Below, in pieces: positions 41,823-50,569 of a stretch of 64,000 nucleotides of DNA. Origin of the DNA: Amycolatopsis acidiphila (lineage in GTDB: Bacteria > Actinomycetota > Actinomycetes > Mycobacteriales > Pseudonocardiaceae); contig NZ_CP090063.1 in NCBI RefSeq assembly GCF_021391495.1, positions 6,138,001 through 6,202,000 of the forward strand, written 5' to 3'. The notes under the pieces were generated by a model. That model was not told the origin of the DNA, made no database searches, and saw only the letters and a program-made list of their open reading frames with translations. Position 1 is the first letter of the stretch. The number at the start of each line of letters is the position of its first letter. The position numbers and the translations under genes were made by a program.

Positions 41823-42683
41823 GTGCTCGATCCGGTGTGGCTCAAGACGTTTCTCGTGGTCGCGGAAACCCGTAGCTTCACCCGGGCCGCGCAGCGGCTC
41901 GGGCTGCGGCAATCGACCGTCAGCCAGCACGTTCGCAAGCTGGAGCAGGCGAGCACGCAGCAGCTGTTCGTGCGGGACACGCATTCGGTGGAGCTGACCG
42001 CCGACGGCGAGGCGATGATCGGTTTCGCCGGCAACGTCATCGACACGATCGACCGCGCTATGAGCTATTTCACAGGGGTCGAGCTGCGGGGCCGGGTGCG
42101 TTTCGGCGCCTCCGAGGACTTCGTGGTCGGACCGCTGCCGGAGATCCTGGGCGAGTTCCGCCGCTCGCACCCGCAGGTGGACCTCGAGCTGACCGTCGCG
42201 TTGTCCGGGGTGCTGCACGAGCAGCTGCGCGCGGGCGAGCTCGACCTGGTGCTGTGCAAGCGGGCCACGGGCGAGGACAGCGGCGGTGCACTGTGGACGG
42301 ACCCGCTGGTGTGGGTCGGCCGCGAGGGCATCGAGCTGGACGGAGACGAGCCGGTGCCGCTGATCGCCTACCCGCCGCCGAGCATCACCCGCGCGAGGGC
42401 ATTGGAGGCGTTGCAGCGCAACGGGAAACGCTGGCGCATCGTGTGCACCAGCGGCAGCCTCAACGGGTTGCGGGCCGCCGCGCTCGCCGGGCTGGGGGTC
42501 GTCGTGTTCGCGCGCAGCCTCATCCCGCCGGGGCTGGTCGAGCTGCCGCCGGGGCACGGGCTGCCGGATCCGGGCGTGGTCGAGTTCACCCTGACCGCCC
42601 GGCGTGCCGCACTACGCGGGCCGACCGCCGCCCTCTCCGACGCCCTGCAGGCCGGTGCCGGGCGGCTGCACGCCACGCCCTGA
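41823..42683 (+). CDS. LysR-family transcriptional regulator
   Basis: The 286-residue protein has an N-terminal winged HTH (VWLKTFLVVAETRSFTRAAQ, then LGLRQSTVSQHVRKLEQA) and a periplasmic-binding-type effector domain (GRVRFGASEDFVVGPLPEIL, ELDLVLCKRATGED). Start choice: TACGGT (41811-41816) lies 6 nt before GTG 41823; a GTG six codons earlier (41805) is possible. It is divergent from the SBF-type transporter it probably regulates. Its last 72 nt overlap the 3' end of the convergent AraC gene. Confidence 0.93.
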   Translation: MLDPVWLKTFLVVAETRSFTRAAQRLGLRQSTVSQHVRKLEQASTQQLFVRDTHSVELTADGEAMIGFAGNVIDTIDRAMSYFTGVELRGRVRFGASEDFVVGPLPEILGEFRRSHPQVDLELTVALSGVLHEQLRAGELDLVLCKRATGEDSGGALWTDPLVWVGREGIELDGDEPVPLIAYPPPSITRARALEALQRNGKRWRIVCTSGSLNGLRAAALAGLGVVVFARSLIPPGLVELPPGHGLPDPGVVEFTLTARRAALRGPTAALSDALQAGAGRLHATP

Positions 42684-43358
42684 CCGCTCCAGCAGGAACG
42701 CGCCGGGCGTCAGGCCCGCGAGGGCCCGGACCTCCCGGGTCAGATGGGCCTGATCGGCGAAACCCGCCTCGGCGGCGAGTTCCGCCAGGCCCGCGCGTCC
42801 GGCGTCGACGGCCCGCACGAAGCGCTGGAACCGGCCCACCCGCTGCACGGCCTTCGGGCTCATCCCGGTGTGGTCGAGGAACAGCCGCCGCAGATGTCGT
42901 TCGGCGACGCCGAGTTCGCCTGCGACGTCCGCGACCGCCGGCTCCGCCGACCACAGCCGCCGCACGGCGTGGCGCACCCGGACGTCGACCAGCGAGGCGC
43001 GCGGGAGATCCGGGAACCGGCCTGCCCACACCTGCTCGGCGACCGTGCGGGCCACGCGGTCGGGGAGTACGGCCGTCAGCGGCAGCGTCGCGTCCCGCAG
43101 CTCCCGCGCCGGCAGCCGGAGCAGGGGCCCGAGCGCCTCGGTCCGGAACCGGACCCCGCGCAGGTGCGCCCCGCTCGGCAGGGGCACCAGCGCCACGCGC
43201 AGCGCCGGTCCGACGAACACCGCTTCGCCGTCGGCGAACACGATCAGGTCCGAGCTGCCGTCCGGCACCACACGCTGGACGAGACCCGGCGTGGCCACCC
43301 GCTGCTCCCACCAGCAGCGCACGACGCCGGTGCCCGGCCGCTCCCGATAGGACGCCAT
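42612..43358 (-). CDS. AraC-family transcriptional regulator
   Basis: The 248-residue protein has an N-terminal domain with RERPGTGVVRCWWEQRVATP and VVPDGSSDLIVFADGEAVFV (DUF6597-like), and a C-terminal double HTH (AVADVAGELGVAERHLRRLF, GLAELAAEAGFADQAHLTRE, ending LTPGAFLLER). CATACT lies 6 nt upstream of ATG 43358. The coding sequence continues about 24 codons past the usual end, so its tail overlaps the LysR gene by 72 nt on the other strand. The target is unknown. Confidence 0.9.
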   Translation of the reverse strand: MASYRERPGTGVVRCWWEQRVATPGLVQRVVPDGSSDLIVFADGEAVFVGPALRVALVPLPSGAHLRGVRFRTEALGPLLRLPARELRDATLPLTAVLPDRVARTVAEQVWAGRFPDLPRASLVDVRVRHAVRRLWSAEPAVADVAGELGVAERHLRRLFLDHTGMSPKAVQRVGRFQRFVRAVDAGRAGLAELAAEAGFADQAHLTREVRALAGLTPGAFLLERSGRGVQPPGTGLQGVGEGGGRPA

Positions 43359-43442
43359 GCACCCAGTATGACCGCGGCGGGTAACGACCGAGCGCGCCCG
43401 GACGACTACTCCCCTGTCCGGGCGGCGACGAAGGGGACACGG

Positions 43443-44264
43443 ATGCTCCGGGTACTGGGTGTGCACGGGATCGGCACCCACCGTTACCACCGTCGGAAGG
43501 GTTCGCCCGGGGAGGCGGCGGTCGCGCTCGCCACCGACTGGTTCCGGCACCTGGGCACGGCGATGCCCCCGAACTCCTCGGTCGACCTGCGCGTGGCCTA
43601 CTACGCGCACCTGCTGCACCCGGACTGCGGCCATCCGGTGGAAGAGGACCCGGCGATGCTCGAGCCCGCCGAGCAGCGGCTGCTCGCCGACTGGGTCACG
43701 CTCCTGCACCCCGCGCTCGCCGAGACCCCGGCCGGGGAGCGCGCGCAGCAGGCCGGGGACTGGCTCGCCCGCACGCACGGCTCGGCCACGCGCCTGTTCG
43801 CCCTCACCTTCTGCCGCGAGCTGCAGGTGTACCTCTCGTCGGACGAGGCCCGCGAGGCGGCGCAACGGACCGTCGCGGACGCGATCGCCGACTTCGCGCC
43901 GGACGTGGTCGTGGCGCACTCACTCGGCAGTGTGGTGGCGTACGAGTGCCTGTGGGCGCACCAGGACCACGACCTGGGCTTGCTCGTCACCCTGGGCAGC
44001 CCGCTCGCGATGCCCGGCGTGGTGCTGGACCGGCTGCGGCCGGACGGCGAGCGCGGCAGGCCGCCGCGGGTGGCCCGCTGGGTGAACCTGGCCGACGTCG
44101 GGGACATCGTCGCCGTGCCTGCCGCGGGTGTGGCCCGGCAGTTCGCGGGCGTGGACGCGGACGTGCCGGTCACCGCGGGGATGTGGGAGTTCCAGACCCC
44201 CGGCGCCTACCTGCGCTCGACCGACGTCACGGGCATGATCTTCGGGGCGGGCAGCCTCACTTGA
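43443..44264 (+). CDS. Alpha/beta-hydrolase-fold protein of unknown substrate
   Basis: This 273-residue protein has the first strand MLRVLGVHGIGTH, the nucleophile elbow VVVAHSLGSVVAYECLWAHQ (candidate Ser in HSLGS) and later LLVTLGSPLAMPGVVLDRL. It resembles GPI-inositol-deacylase/PGAP1-like or lipase-type hydrolases. There is no signal peptide. AAGGGGA precedes ATG 43443; the longer frame to 42744 is a shadow of the AraC gene. It is convergent with the PIG-L gene with 8 bp of overlap. The substrate cannot be inferred. Confidence 0.8.
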   Translation: MLRVLGVHGIGTHRYHRRKGSPGEAAVALATDWFRHLGTAMPPNSSVDLRVAYYAHLLHPDCGHPVEEDPAMLEPAEQRLLADWVTLLHPALAETPAGERAQQAGDWLARTHGSATRLFALTFCRELQVYLSSDEAREAAQRTVADAIADFAPDVVVAHSLGSVVAYECLWAHQDHDLGLLVTLGSPLAMPGVVLDRLRPDGERGRPPRVARWVNLADVGDIVAVPAAGVARQFAGVDADVPVTAGMWEFQTPGAYLRSTDVTGMIFGAGSLT

Positions 44265-45039
44265 ACAGGTCGTCGGTGCGCACGCCCGGCTCCTGGCCGG
44301 ACCGGATGAACCACTCGGTACCGAACGCGTAGCGGAACGCCTCGTCGGGCATCGCGAGGAAGAACGAGTCCTCGCTGATCTGGCTGGGATGCGCGCGCAT
44401 GGCCCGGCGTTTGTGGTCGAGCCACGGCGTCACGTCGACCGCGGTGGTGATCTCCGCCTCGGACTTCCCCATGCCCGCCATGTCCTCCTCGGACGGCACC
44501 GGGAAGCCAGGCGTGGCCTCGGCCAGCGCGACCATCCCGGCGCGCATGTGCTCCTGGCTCGTGGTGGCCTGGAAGACGCGCGGGGTGCCGGCCAGTTCGG
44601 CCGCCCGCATGCCGACGCGGTGCACCTGGATGTGGTCGGGATGACCGTAGTTGCCGTAGTCGTCGTAGCAGGTCAGGACTTCCGCGTCCTCCTCGCGCAG
44701 GATCGCCGCGAGCTTCTCCGCGGCCTCCTCGACCGGCGCCGTCCAGAACGAACCGGGCGCGTCGTTCGTCGGCTCGCCCATCATCCCGGAGTCGACGTAG
44801 CCGAGGAACTCCACCCGTGCCACGCCCAGGATTTCGGCCGCCGCATGGGTTTCCCGCACCCGACGGCGCCACAACGGCTCGCCCTCGGCCAGGAACCCGT
44901 CGGGCACCTCACCGTGCTCGCCACGGGTCGCCACGACGAGCACGACGCGATGGCCGTCTTCGAAGGCTTTGCGCATCACCCCGCCGCACACGATGCATTC
45001 GTCGTCGGGATGGGCATGGAAGGTCACGAGTGTCGCCAC
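44257..45039 (-). CDS. PIG-L family deacetylase (MshB/Mca-like)
   Basis: A 260-residue zinc-dependent LmbE/PIG-L deacetylase. AHPDDE (residues 9-14) gives two ligands and the catalytic Asp; the third ligand lies in NYGHPDHIQVHRVG. ATRGEHGEVP and DSGMMGEPTNDAPGSF resemble mycothiol-pathway enzymes (MshB, Mca), but this gene is shorter than Mca and could act on another N-acetylglucosamine conjugate. Mycothiol-related use is plausible in this organism. It is complete and ends within the convergent hydrolase gene by 8 bp. Confidence 0.88.
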   Translation of the reverse strand: MATLVTFHAHPDDECIVCGGVMRKAFEDGHRVVLVVATRGEHGEVPDGFLAEGEPLWRRRVRETHAAAEILGVARVEFLGYVDSGMMGEPTNDAPGSFWTAPVEEAAEKLAAILREEDAEVLTCYDDYGNYGHPDHIQVHRVGMRAAELAGTPRVFQATTSQEHMRAGMVALAEATPGFPVPSEEDMAGMGKSEAEITTAVDVTPWLDHKRRAMRAHPSQISEDSFFLAMPDEAFRYAFGTEWFIRSGQEPGVRTDDLFK

Positions 45040-45116
45040 CTCGTGAGATTACGGGGATCATCACACCGTGACCACCCCGCGAGGCGAAAGTGTCCGCCAG
45101 GCCCGACGATAGGAGG

Positions 45117-46181
45117 ATGGACTACGACGCCGACCTGCCGGGGCACGTGGAGCGCACGCTGAGCCGGTTCCTGCGCGAGGCGGGCGAACAGATCCGGGCG
45201 ACCGAGCCCGGCTTCGCATCCGGCGTCGACGCGCTGACGGAATTCGTGATGCGCGGCGGAAAACGGCTGCGGCCCACCTTCGCGTGGTGGGCCTGGCGTG
45301 GCACCGGCGGCCGGGAGGCCGACGCCGAAGGCGTGCTGCAGGCCGTCGCGAGCCTGGAACTCGTCCAGGCCTGCGCGCTGATCCACGACGACCTCATCGA
45401 CTCCTCGGACTCCCGCCGCGGCAGGCCGACCGTGCACGTCGCGTTCGCCGACCTGCACACGTCCCAGCAGTGGGCCGGGATGCCTGCCTCGTTCGGGCTC
45501 GCCGTGGCCGTGCTGATCGGCGATCTCGCGCTCGCCTGGGCCGACGACATGTTCGGCGCGGCGCCGCTGGTGCCCGCGACGCTCGAAGCGGCGCGCCCGG
45601 CGTGGCGCGCGATGCGCACGGAGGTCCTCGCCGGGCAGTACCTCGACATCCACACGCAGGTCACCGGGGACGCCTCGCCCGAAGCGGCCCTGCGCGTGAG
45701 CAGGCTCAAAACCGCCGCCTACACCATCGAGCGGCCGTTGAACCTGGGCGCCGCACTGGCCGGCGCCCCGGTCGCGCAGGTGACGCGGCTGCGGGAGTTC
45801 GGCCGGGACCTCGGGATCGCGTTCCAGCTGCGCGACGATCTGCTCGGCGTGTTCGGCGACCCGTCGGTGACCGGCAAGCCCGCGGGCGACGATCTGCGTG
45901 AGGGCAAGCGGACCCTGTTGATCGCGCTGGGCCTGCGGCAGGCGAGCGGCACGCGGGCCGAGCTGGTCACCAAGGCGCTGGGCAACCCCGGACTGTCCGA
46001 AAAGGAGGTCGACGAGGTGCGCAGCACGCTGGTGGAGGTCGGCGCGGTGTCCGCTGTGGAGCGTCGCATCGACGAGCTGACCGAAACGGCGCTGGCGGCA
46101 CTGGCCAGGGCGCACCTGACCGAACCCGCGGCGGTCGCACTCGCCGACCTCGCGGCCAGAGCGACACAGAGGACGTACTGA
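45117..46181 (+). CDS. Polyprenyl (geranylgeranyl-type) diphosphate synthase
   Basis: This 354-residue trans-prenyltransferase has MRGGKRLRPTFAWW, the first Asp-rich motif in ALIHDDLIDSSDSRRGRPT, LAGQYLDIHTQVTG, KTAAYTIERPL and the second motif region AFQLRDDLLGVFGDP with KPAGDDLREGKRT. It joins isopentenyl diphosphate units to make C15-C20 chains; product length is not certain. AGGAGG directly abuts ATG 45117, too close to act, while GACGAT 6 nt upstream hints at a leaderless start; GTG 45090 is an alternative. It is followed directly by a CrtI-like gene. Position resembles idsA2 (Rv2173). Confidence 0.92.
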   Translation: MDYDADLPGHVERTLSRFLREAGEQIRATEPGFASGVDALTEFVMRGGKRLRPTFAWWAWRGTGGREADAEGVLQAVASLELVQACALIHDDLIDSSDSRRGRPTVHVAFADLHTSQQWAGMPASFGLAVAVLIGDLALAWADDMFGAAPLVPATLEAARPAWRAMRTEVLAGQYLDIHTQVTGDASPEAALRVSRLKTAAYTIERPLNLGAALAGAPVAQVTRLREFGRDLGIAFQLRDDLLGVFGDPSVTGKPAGDDLREGKRTLLIALGLRQASGTRAELVTKALGNPGLSEKEVDEVRSTLVEVGAVSAVERRIDELTETALAALARAHLTEPAAVALADLAARATQRTY

Positions 46182-47636
46182 ATGCGCGGCGACCACGTGG
46201 TCGTGATCGGGGCCGGGCTCGCGGGCCTCTCGGCGACCCTGCACCTGCTCGGCGCGGGCCGCCGGGTCACCCTGCTCGAACAGGACGACCGGCCCGGCGG
46301 GCGGGTGAGCGGGCACGAATACGTCGGCTACACCGCGGACACCGGCGCGACCGTGCTGACCATGCCGGAGCTGATCGACGAGGCGCTGGCCGCGGTCGGG
46401 GCGACGAACCGGTTGCGGCTCGTGCGGCTGGACCCGGCGTACCGGGCGCAGTTCGCCGACGGCAGCTCGATCGCCGTGCACACCGACGGCGAGGCGATGG
46501 AGGCGGAGATCCGCGCGTTCGCGGGCGCGCGGGAGGCCGCCGGTTACCGGCAGCTGCGCCGTTGGCTGACCGAGCTGTACACGCTCGAGAAGGACCGGTT
46601 CATCGGCGCGAACTTCGACTCCCCGCTCGATCTCGCGCGCCCGGAGCTGCTGAAGCTGCTGGCGGCGGGCGGGTTCGGCAGGCTCGGCCCGAAGATCGGC
46701 CGGTTCCTGACCGATGACCGGTTGCGCCGGTTGTTCTCCTTCCAGGCGCTCTACGCCGGGCTGGACCCGCGGACCGCGCTGGGCGCGTACGGCGTGATCC
46801 CGTACATGGACACGATCGCGGGTGTGTACTACCCGCTCGGCGGGATGGGCCGGGTCGGGCAGGTGCTCGCCGACGCCGCGGAGCGGGCGGGCGCCGAGCT
46901 GCGGTTCAAGACCGAAGCCGCTTGGCTGGAAAGGGTTTCCTCGCGCGTGCGGGCAGTGCGCACCCGCGCGGGCGAGCGGATCGACTGCGACGCAGTGATA
47001 CTCGCCACCGAGCTGACGACGTCCTACCGGCTGCTCGGCACCACGCCCAGGCGCCCGCTGCCACTGCGGTTCTCGCCGTCAGCCGTGGTGCTGCACGGAA
47101 CCACCGAGCGGAACTATCCGCAGCTGGACCACCACACGATCTTCTTCGGCGAGGCGTGGGAGCGGACGTTCACCGAGATCATCCGCCAGGGCCGGCTGAT
47201 GTCCGATCCCTCGCTGCTGGTGACCCGTCCCACCGCGACCGACCCGACGCTGTCCTCCGGCGGGCAGGTGGTGTCCGTGCTCGCACCGGCGCCGAACCTG
47301 CACGCGGGCCGGATCGACTGGCCGCGCGTCGGGCCGGCCTATCGCGAGGAACTGGTGCGGGTGCTGGCATCCCGCGGGCTCACCGGGTTCGACGAGGAGT
47401 ACCGGGTGGACGAAGTGGTCACGCCGCAGGACTGGGCGAACCGCGGAATGGCCGCGGGAACGCCGTTCTCCCTCGCGCACACATTCGGGCAAACGGGTCC
47501 GTTCCGCCCACGAAATGTCTTACGGGGCATGGAAAACGTGGTGCTCGCCGGATGTGGCACGACACCGGGCGTCGGGATCCCGCCGGTGTTGATCTCGGGA
47601 CGCCTTGCCGCAGCGCGGCTCACGGGCGTTGCGTAA
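46182..47636 (+). CDS. Phytoene desaturase-family (CrtI-like) oxidoreductase
   Basis: The 484-residue flavoprotein has the FAD motif VVVIGAGLAGLSATLHLLGA with EQDDRPGGRVSGHE and, at the C-terminus, NVVLAGCGTTPGVGIPPVLI, typical of CrtI-type carotenoid desaturases. DTIAGVYYPLGGMGRVGQVL is another family segment. ATG follows the prenyl synthase TGA with no gap, so they are one operon. No phytoene synthase (crtB) is in the window, so it may act on a carotenoid made from genes elsewhere, or on another isoprenoid. Start and length are normal. Confidence 0.9.
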   Translation: MRGDHVVVIGAGLAGLSATLHLLGAGRRVTLLEQDDRPGGRVSGHEYVGYTADTGATVLTMPELIDEALAAVGATNRLRLVRLDPAYRAQFADGSSIAVHTDGEAMEAEIRAFAGAREAAGYRQLRRWLTELYTLEKDRFIGANFDSPLDLARPELLKLLAAGGFGRLGPKIGRFLTDDRLRRLFSFQALYAGLDPRTALGAYGVIPYMDTIAGVYYPLGGMGRVGQVLADAAERAGAELRFKTEAAWLERVSSRVRAVRTRAGERIDCDAVILATELTTSYRLLGTTPRRPLPLRFSPSAVVLHGTTERNYPQLDHHTIFFGEAWERTFTEIIRQGRLMSDPSLLVTRPTATDPTLSSGGQVVSVLAPAPNLHAGRIDWPRVGPAYREELVRVLASRGLTGFDEEYRVDEVVTPQDWANRGMAAGTPFSLAHTFGQTGPFRPRNVLRGMENVVLAGCGTTPGVGIPPVLISGRLAAARLTGVA

Positions 47637-47646
47637 GCTGAAAATC

Positions 47647-48426
47647 ATGACACGATCTGTGCGCATCGGCCTGCAACTCCAGCCGCAGCACGCCGACTAC
47701 AAGGCCATCCGCGAGACCGCCGCGCGCGCCGAAGACCTCGGCGCCGACATCGTCTTCAACTGGGACCACTTCTACCCGCTCTACGGCGACGCCGAGGGCA
47801 AGCACTTCGAGTGCTGGACCATGCTCGGCGCCTGGGCGGAGGCCACGTCCCGGGTCGAGATCGGCGCGCTGGTCACGTGCAACAGCTACCGCAACCCGGA
47901 ACTGCTCGCCGACATGGCGCGCACGGTCGACCACATCAGTGACGGCAGGCTGATCCTCGGCATCGGGTCCGGCTGGTTCGAAAAGGACTACGAGGAGTAC
48001 GGCTACGAGTTCGGCACCGCGGGCGGCCGGCTGGACGACCTCGCGGAGTCGCTGCCGCGCATCGAGTCCCGGCTTGCCAAGGTCAACCCCGCCCCGACGC
48101 GCCACATCCCGGTGCTGATCGGCGGCGGCGGTGAGAAGAAGACGCTGAAGCTGGTCGCCAAGCATGCCGACATCTGGCACGGCTTCGGCGACCCCGAGGT
48201 CGTCGAGCGCAAGGTCGGCATCCTCCAGCAGCACTGTGCCGACATCGGGCGGGACATCAGCGAGATCGAGATCTCGACCGGTGTCCGCGAAGGCGACCCG
48301 AGCGAGCTCGGGGCGAAGCTGCGCGAGCTGGGCGTCTCGCTGTTCACCGTCGGCGTCGGCGGGCCGGACTACGACCTCGGCCAGCTGGAACAGTGGATCA
48401 AGTGGCGGGACGCGCAGAACTCCTGA
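47647..48426 (+). CDS. LLM-class F420-dependent oxidoreductase
   Basis: This 259-residue luciferase-like TIM barrel has IGLQLQPQHADYKAIRETAA, DIVFNWDHFYPLYGDAEGKH, VEIGALVTCNSYRNPELLAD, GRLILGIGSGWFEKDYEEYG and PVLIGGGGEKKTLKLVAKHA, the pattern of F420-dependent members. The substrate is unknown. TAAGCT (47634-47639) lies 7 nt before ATG 47647, so it may have its own leaderless promoter although it begins 10 bp after the CrtI-like gene. Its last 29 nt overlap the convergent CGNR gene. Confidence 0.92.
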   Translation: MTRSVRIGLQLQPQHADYKAIRETAARAEDLGADIVFNWDHFYPLYGDAEGKHFECWTMLGAWAEATSRVEIGALVTCNSYRNPELLADMARTVDHISDGRLILGIGSGWFEKDYEEYGYEFGTAGGRLDDLAESLPRIESRLAKVNPAPTRHIPVLIGGGGEKKTLKLVAKHADIWHGFGDPEVVERKVGILQQHCADIGRDISEIEISTGVREGDPSELGAKLRELGVSLFTVGVGGPDYDLGQLEQWIKWRDAQNS

Positions 48427-48922
48427 CCCGGTGCGCGGCGACCCGTTCGCGGGTCGCGCAGCGCGACGAGCAGTAGCGGCGCGGGCTGCCGCGCCCATTG
48501 TCCACAAAGGATCGTCCACAGCCGGCGGCGGCGCACACCCCGCCCGGCGGTGCCTGGCGCTCGGCCAGTAGTACGGCGAGCGCCAGGCACGACGACGTCA
48601 GCAGCCATTCACCCCAGGGCGCGTTGTCGCTCGAGTCCACGTGCAGATGCCAGCCGAACGTGCCCCCGTGTGTCGTCAGCCGCGGCGGCCGCGCGTAACC
48701 GGCCAGCGCGGCGTTGAGCAGCTCGGCCGCCTGGTCGACGTCCTCCGCCGCGAAGATCTCCCGCAGGACCAGGGCGGCTTCCCGCAGCTGCCGCACGTCC
48801 TCCGCCGTCAGCTCGATCGGCTCGGGCTCGCCGTGCTCGCGCAGCAGCTCCACCACCGCCTCGACCGGCGGGAGGTCCGGCACCAGCAGGTTCACCAGAT
48901 CCGCGGCTCTTTGCGCTTGCAC
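48398..48922 (-). CDS. CGNR zinc-finger protein with ABATE domain
   Basis: The 174-residue protein has an N-terminal ABATE-type domain (DLVNLLVPDLPPVEAVVELL ... EDVRQLREAALVLREIF, LLTSSCLALAVLLAE) and a C-terminal CGNR zinc finger, CAAAGCGRSFVD followed by RYCSSRCATRERVAAHR, with four Cys ligands. Such proteins are stress-related transcription regulators in actinobacteria; no targets are known here. The start is GTG 48922 with TACGCT 6 nt upstream and no Shine-Dalgarno. It is divergent from a decayed MFS gene and overlaps the LLM gene end by 29 nt. Confidence 0.9.
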   Translation of the reverse strand: MQAQRAADLVNLLVPDLPPVEAVVELLREHGEPEPIELTAEDVRQLREAALVLREIFAAEDVDQAAELLNAALAGYARPPRLTTHGGTFGWHLHVDSSDNAPWGEWLLTSSCLALAVLLAERQAPPGGVCAAAGCGRSFVDNGRGSPRRYCSSRCATRERVAAHRVRSSARPAT

Positions 48923-48954
48923 GAGCTCAGCGTAACGTCTTTTGGATATTAAGC

Positions 48955-50098
48955 CGTTACCTCCTCGGTGCGGCGCTCGCTCGGACGGGGGACGAGCTGT
49001 CCGGACCGGCGTTGCTGCTGCTCGGGCTCACCGTCACCGGCTCGCCGGTCGCCGCACCCGCCCTCCTGGCCGGGCTCACCGCGTCCTCGGCACTCGGCGG
49101 TCCGGTGTTCGGCGCCCTGCTGGACCGGGCGCGCAGGCCCGGACGGCTGCTGGCCGTCGCACTCTCGGCGTACGCATCGGGCTTGGCGGCCGTGCTCGCA
49201 TCCGTCGGCCACCTGCCGCTCACCGCCGTCGTCGCGCTCGCGGTGCTCGCCGGGCTGTTCAACCCGGCCGTCGCGGGCGGTTGGACCTCGCAGCTGCCGC
49301 ACGTGCTCGGCGGGCGCGAGCTGTCCAGGGCGACGGCGCTGGACGCGCTGACCTTCAGCGTGGCGAGCCTGGCCGGGCCGGCCCTCGCGGCACTGCTCGC
49401 GGACCGGCTGGGCGCGCCGGTCACGGTGGCCACGGCGGTCGGCCTGGTAGCGCTCGCGCTGCCCTCGGCGTGGTTCCTGCCCGGCCGGCCGGTCGGCATC
49501 GTGCGGCAGACCTGGACGACGGGCTTCCGGGTGTTCGCGCGGCAGCGCACGCTGCTGCGGGCGACGCTGACCTCGACGATCTCCTACGCCGGTGTCGGCA
49601 TGACGACCGTCTGCCACCCGCTGCTGGGCGCCCAGCGGCTCGGCGGCGCGAGCCGGGGCGCGCTGCTGCTGGCCGTCCTCGCGGCCGCGGCCATGACGAC
49701 CAACGCGGTCCTCGCGCGCCACCCGTGGCGCGGGACGCCGGACGGAATGGTGTTCGCCAGCACCCTCGTCCTGGCCGCCGGCGCGGCGTTGAGCACCCTT
49801 CCCGGGCCCGCGGTGGTGCTCGCCGCGGCAGTGGCCGGCACGGCCGAGAGACCAGCTGACGGGACTGTTCGCCGTGCGGCACCGGGACGCGCCGGCGCAG
49901 CTGCGCGCACAGGTCTTCACGACCGGGGCCAGCCTGAAGGTGACCGGCTTCGCCGCCGGTTCCGCGCTCGTGGGCCCGCTGGCCGCCGGGTCACTGACCG
50001 GCTGCCTGCTCGCGGCGGCCGCGATGCAGCTGCTCGCCGCGACGGCCTACCTGGCGCTGCGGCCGCTCAGAACGCCATCGCCTGCGCGCGCCGCTTGA
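48955..50098 (+). pseudogene. MFS transporter, lacking a start and frameshifted
   Basis: Similarity to a drug-efflux-type MFS protein begins at RYLLGAALARTGDELSGPAL (48955) and runs through LAGLTASSALGGPVFGALLD, GRELSRATALDALTFSVASL and TISYAGVGMTTVCHPLLGAQ. It then shifts by one base near 49855 into LTGLFAVRHRDAPAQLRAQV and TGFAAGSALVGPLAAGSLTG, ending at 50098. No ATG, GTG or TTG precedes the first conserved residues in frame. Span (about 380 codons) is near full length, so decay is recent. The end overlaps the convergent Rv2175c-like gene by 32 nt. Confidence 0.8.
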
Positions 50099-50435
50099 CC
50101 TCGGTGCCGTGGTTGGTGCGCAGGGCGTTGATCGGGGTGTGGCCGGGCAGCGACTCGTCCTGCGAGTAGAGCCACCGCAGCATCTCGGTGCGGGTGAAGC
50201 CGGAGTCCTGCAGCACCGTCAGCAGTCCGGCCAGCCCTTTCACCGGTGTCGCACCGGCCAGGAAGTCGGCGGGTACGCACAGGTCGCCGTCGCGGCGGAC
50301 GGCGAGCAGCTGCCCGTCCCGCAGCAGCTGCCGCACCTTGTTCACGGACTGGCCCATTGCCTCGCTCACCTTTGCCAGCGGAAGCACGGCGACGTCCGGC
50401 CCGAGCACGTCATCAGCGACTGGAATCGCACTCAC
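50067..50435 (-). CDS. Rv2175c-like winged-helix DNA-binding protein
   Basis: The 122-residue protein matches the pattern of M. tuberculosis Rv2175c: IPVADDVLGPDVAVLPLAKV, SEAMGQSVNKVRQLLRDGQL (helix-turn-helix), VKGLAGLLTVLQDSGFTRTE, MLRWLYSQDESLPGHTPINA and the invariant end EVKRRAQAMAF. In Mycobacterium this DNA-binding protein is a substrate of the adjacent kinase PknL; here too a Ser/Thr kinase gene is divergent to it. GTG 50435 or GTG 50444 could be the start. It overlaps the MFS remnant at its 3' end. Confidence 0.9.
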   Translation of the reverse strand: MSAIPVADDVLGPDVAVLPLAKVSEAMGQSVNKVRQLLRDGQLLAVRRDGDLCVPADFLAGATPVKGLAGLLTVLQDSGFTRTEMLRWLYSQDESLPGHTPINALRTNHGTEVKRRAQAMAF

Positions 50436-50569
50436 AGCTGACACTGTGCCACATCGGGTATCACCCAGCGCAATATCGCCCCTTCGACGTAACGAAACTT
50501 CAATCCGGCACGCGGCCGGAGGCCGGGTTCGCCGACACCGGGGTGGCGCAAGTCCGTACGATCGCCTCC

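Noticed and set aside
41711..42046. N-terminal extension of the bile-acid-symporter-family protein
   Set aside because: It runs antisense through the LysR HTH region and lacks hydrophobic family sequence; ATG 41710 has a good ribosome site.
42744..43442. N-terminal extension of the alpha/beta hydrolase
   Set aside because: It is the antisense shadow of the AraC gene.
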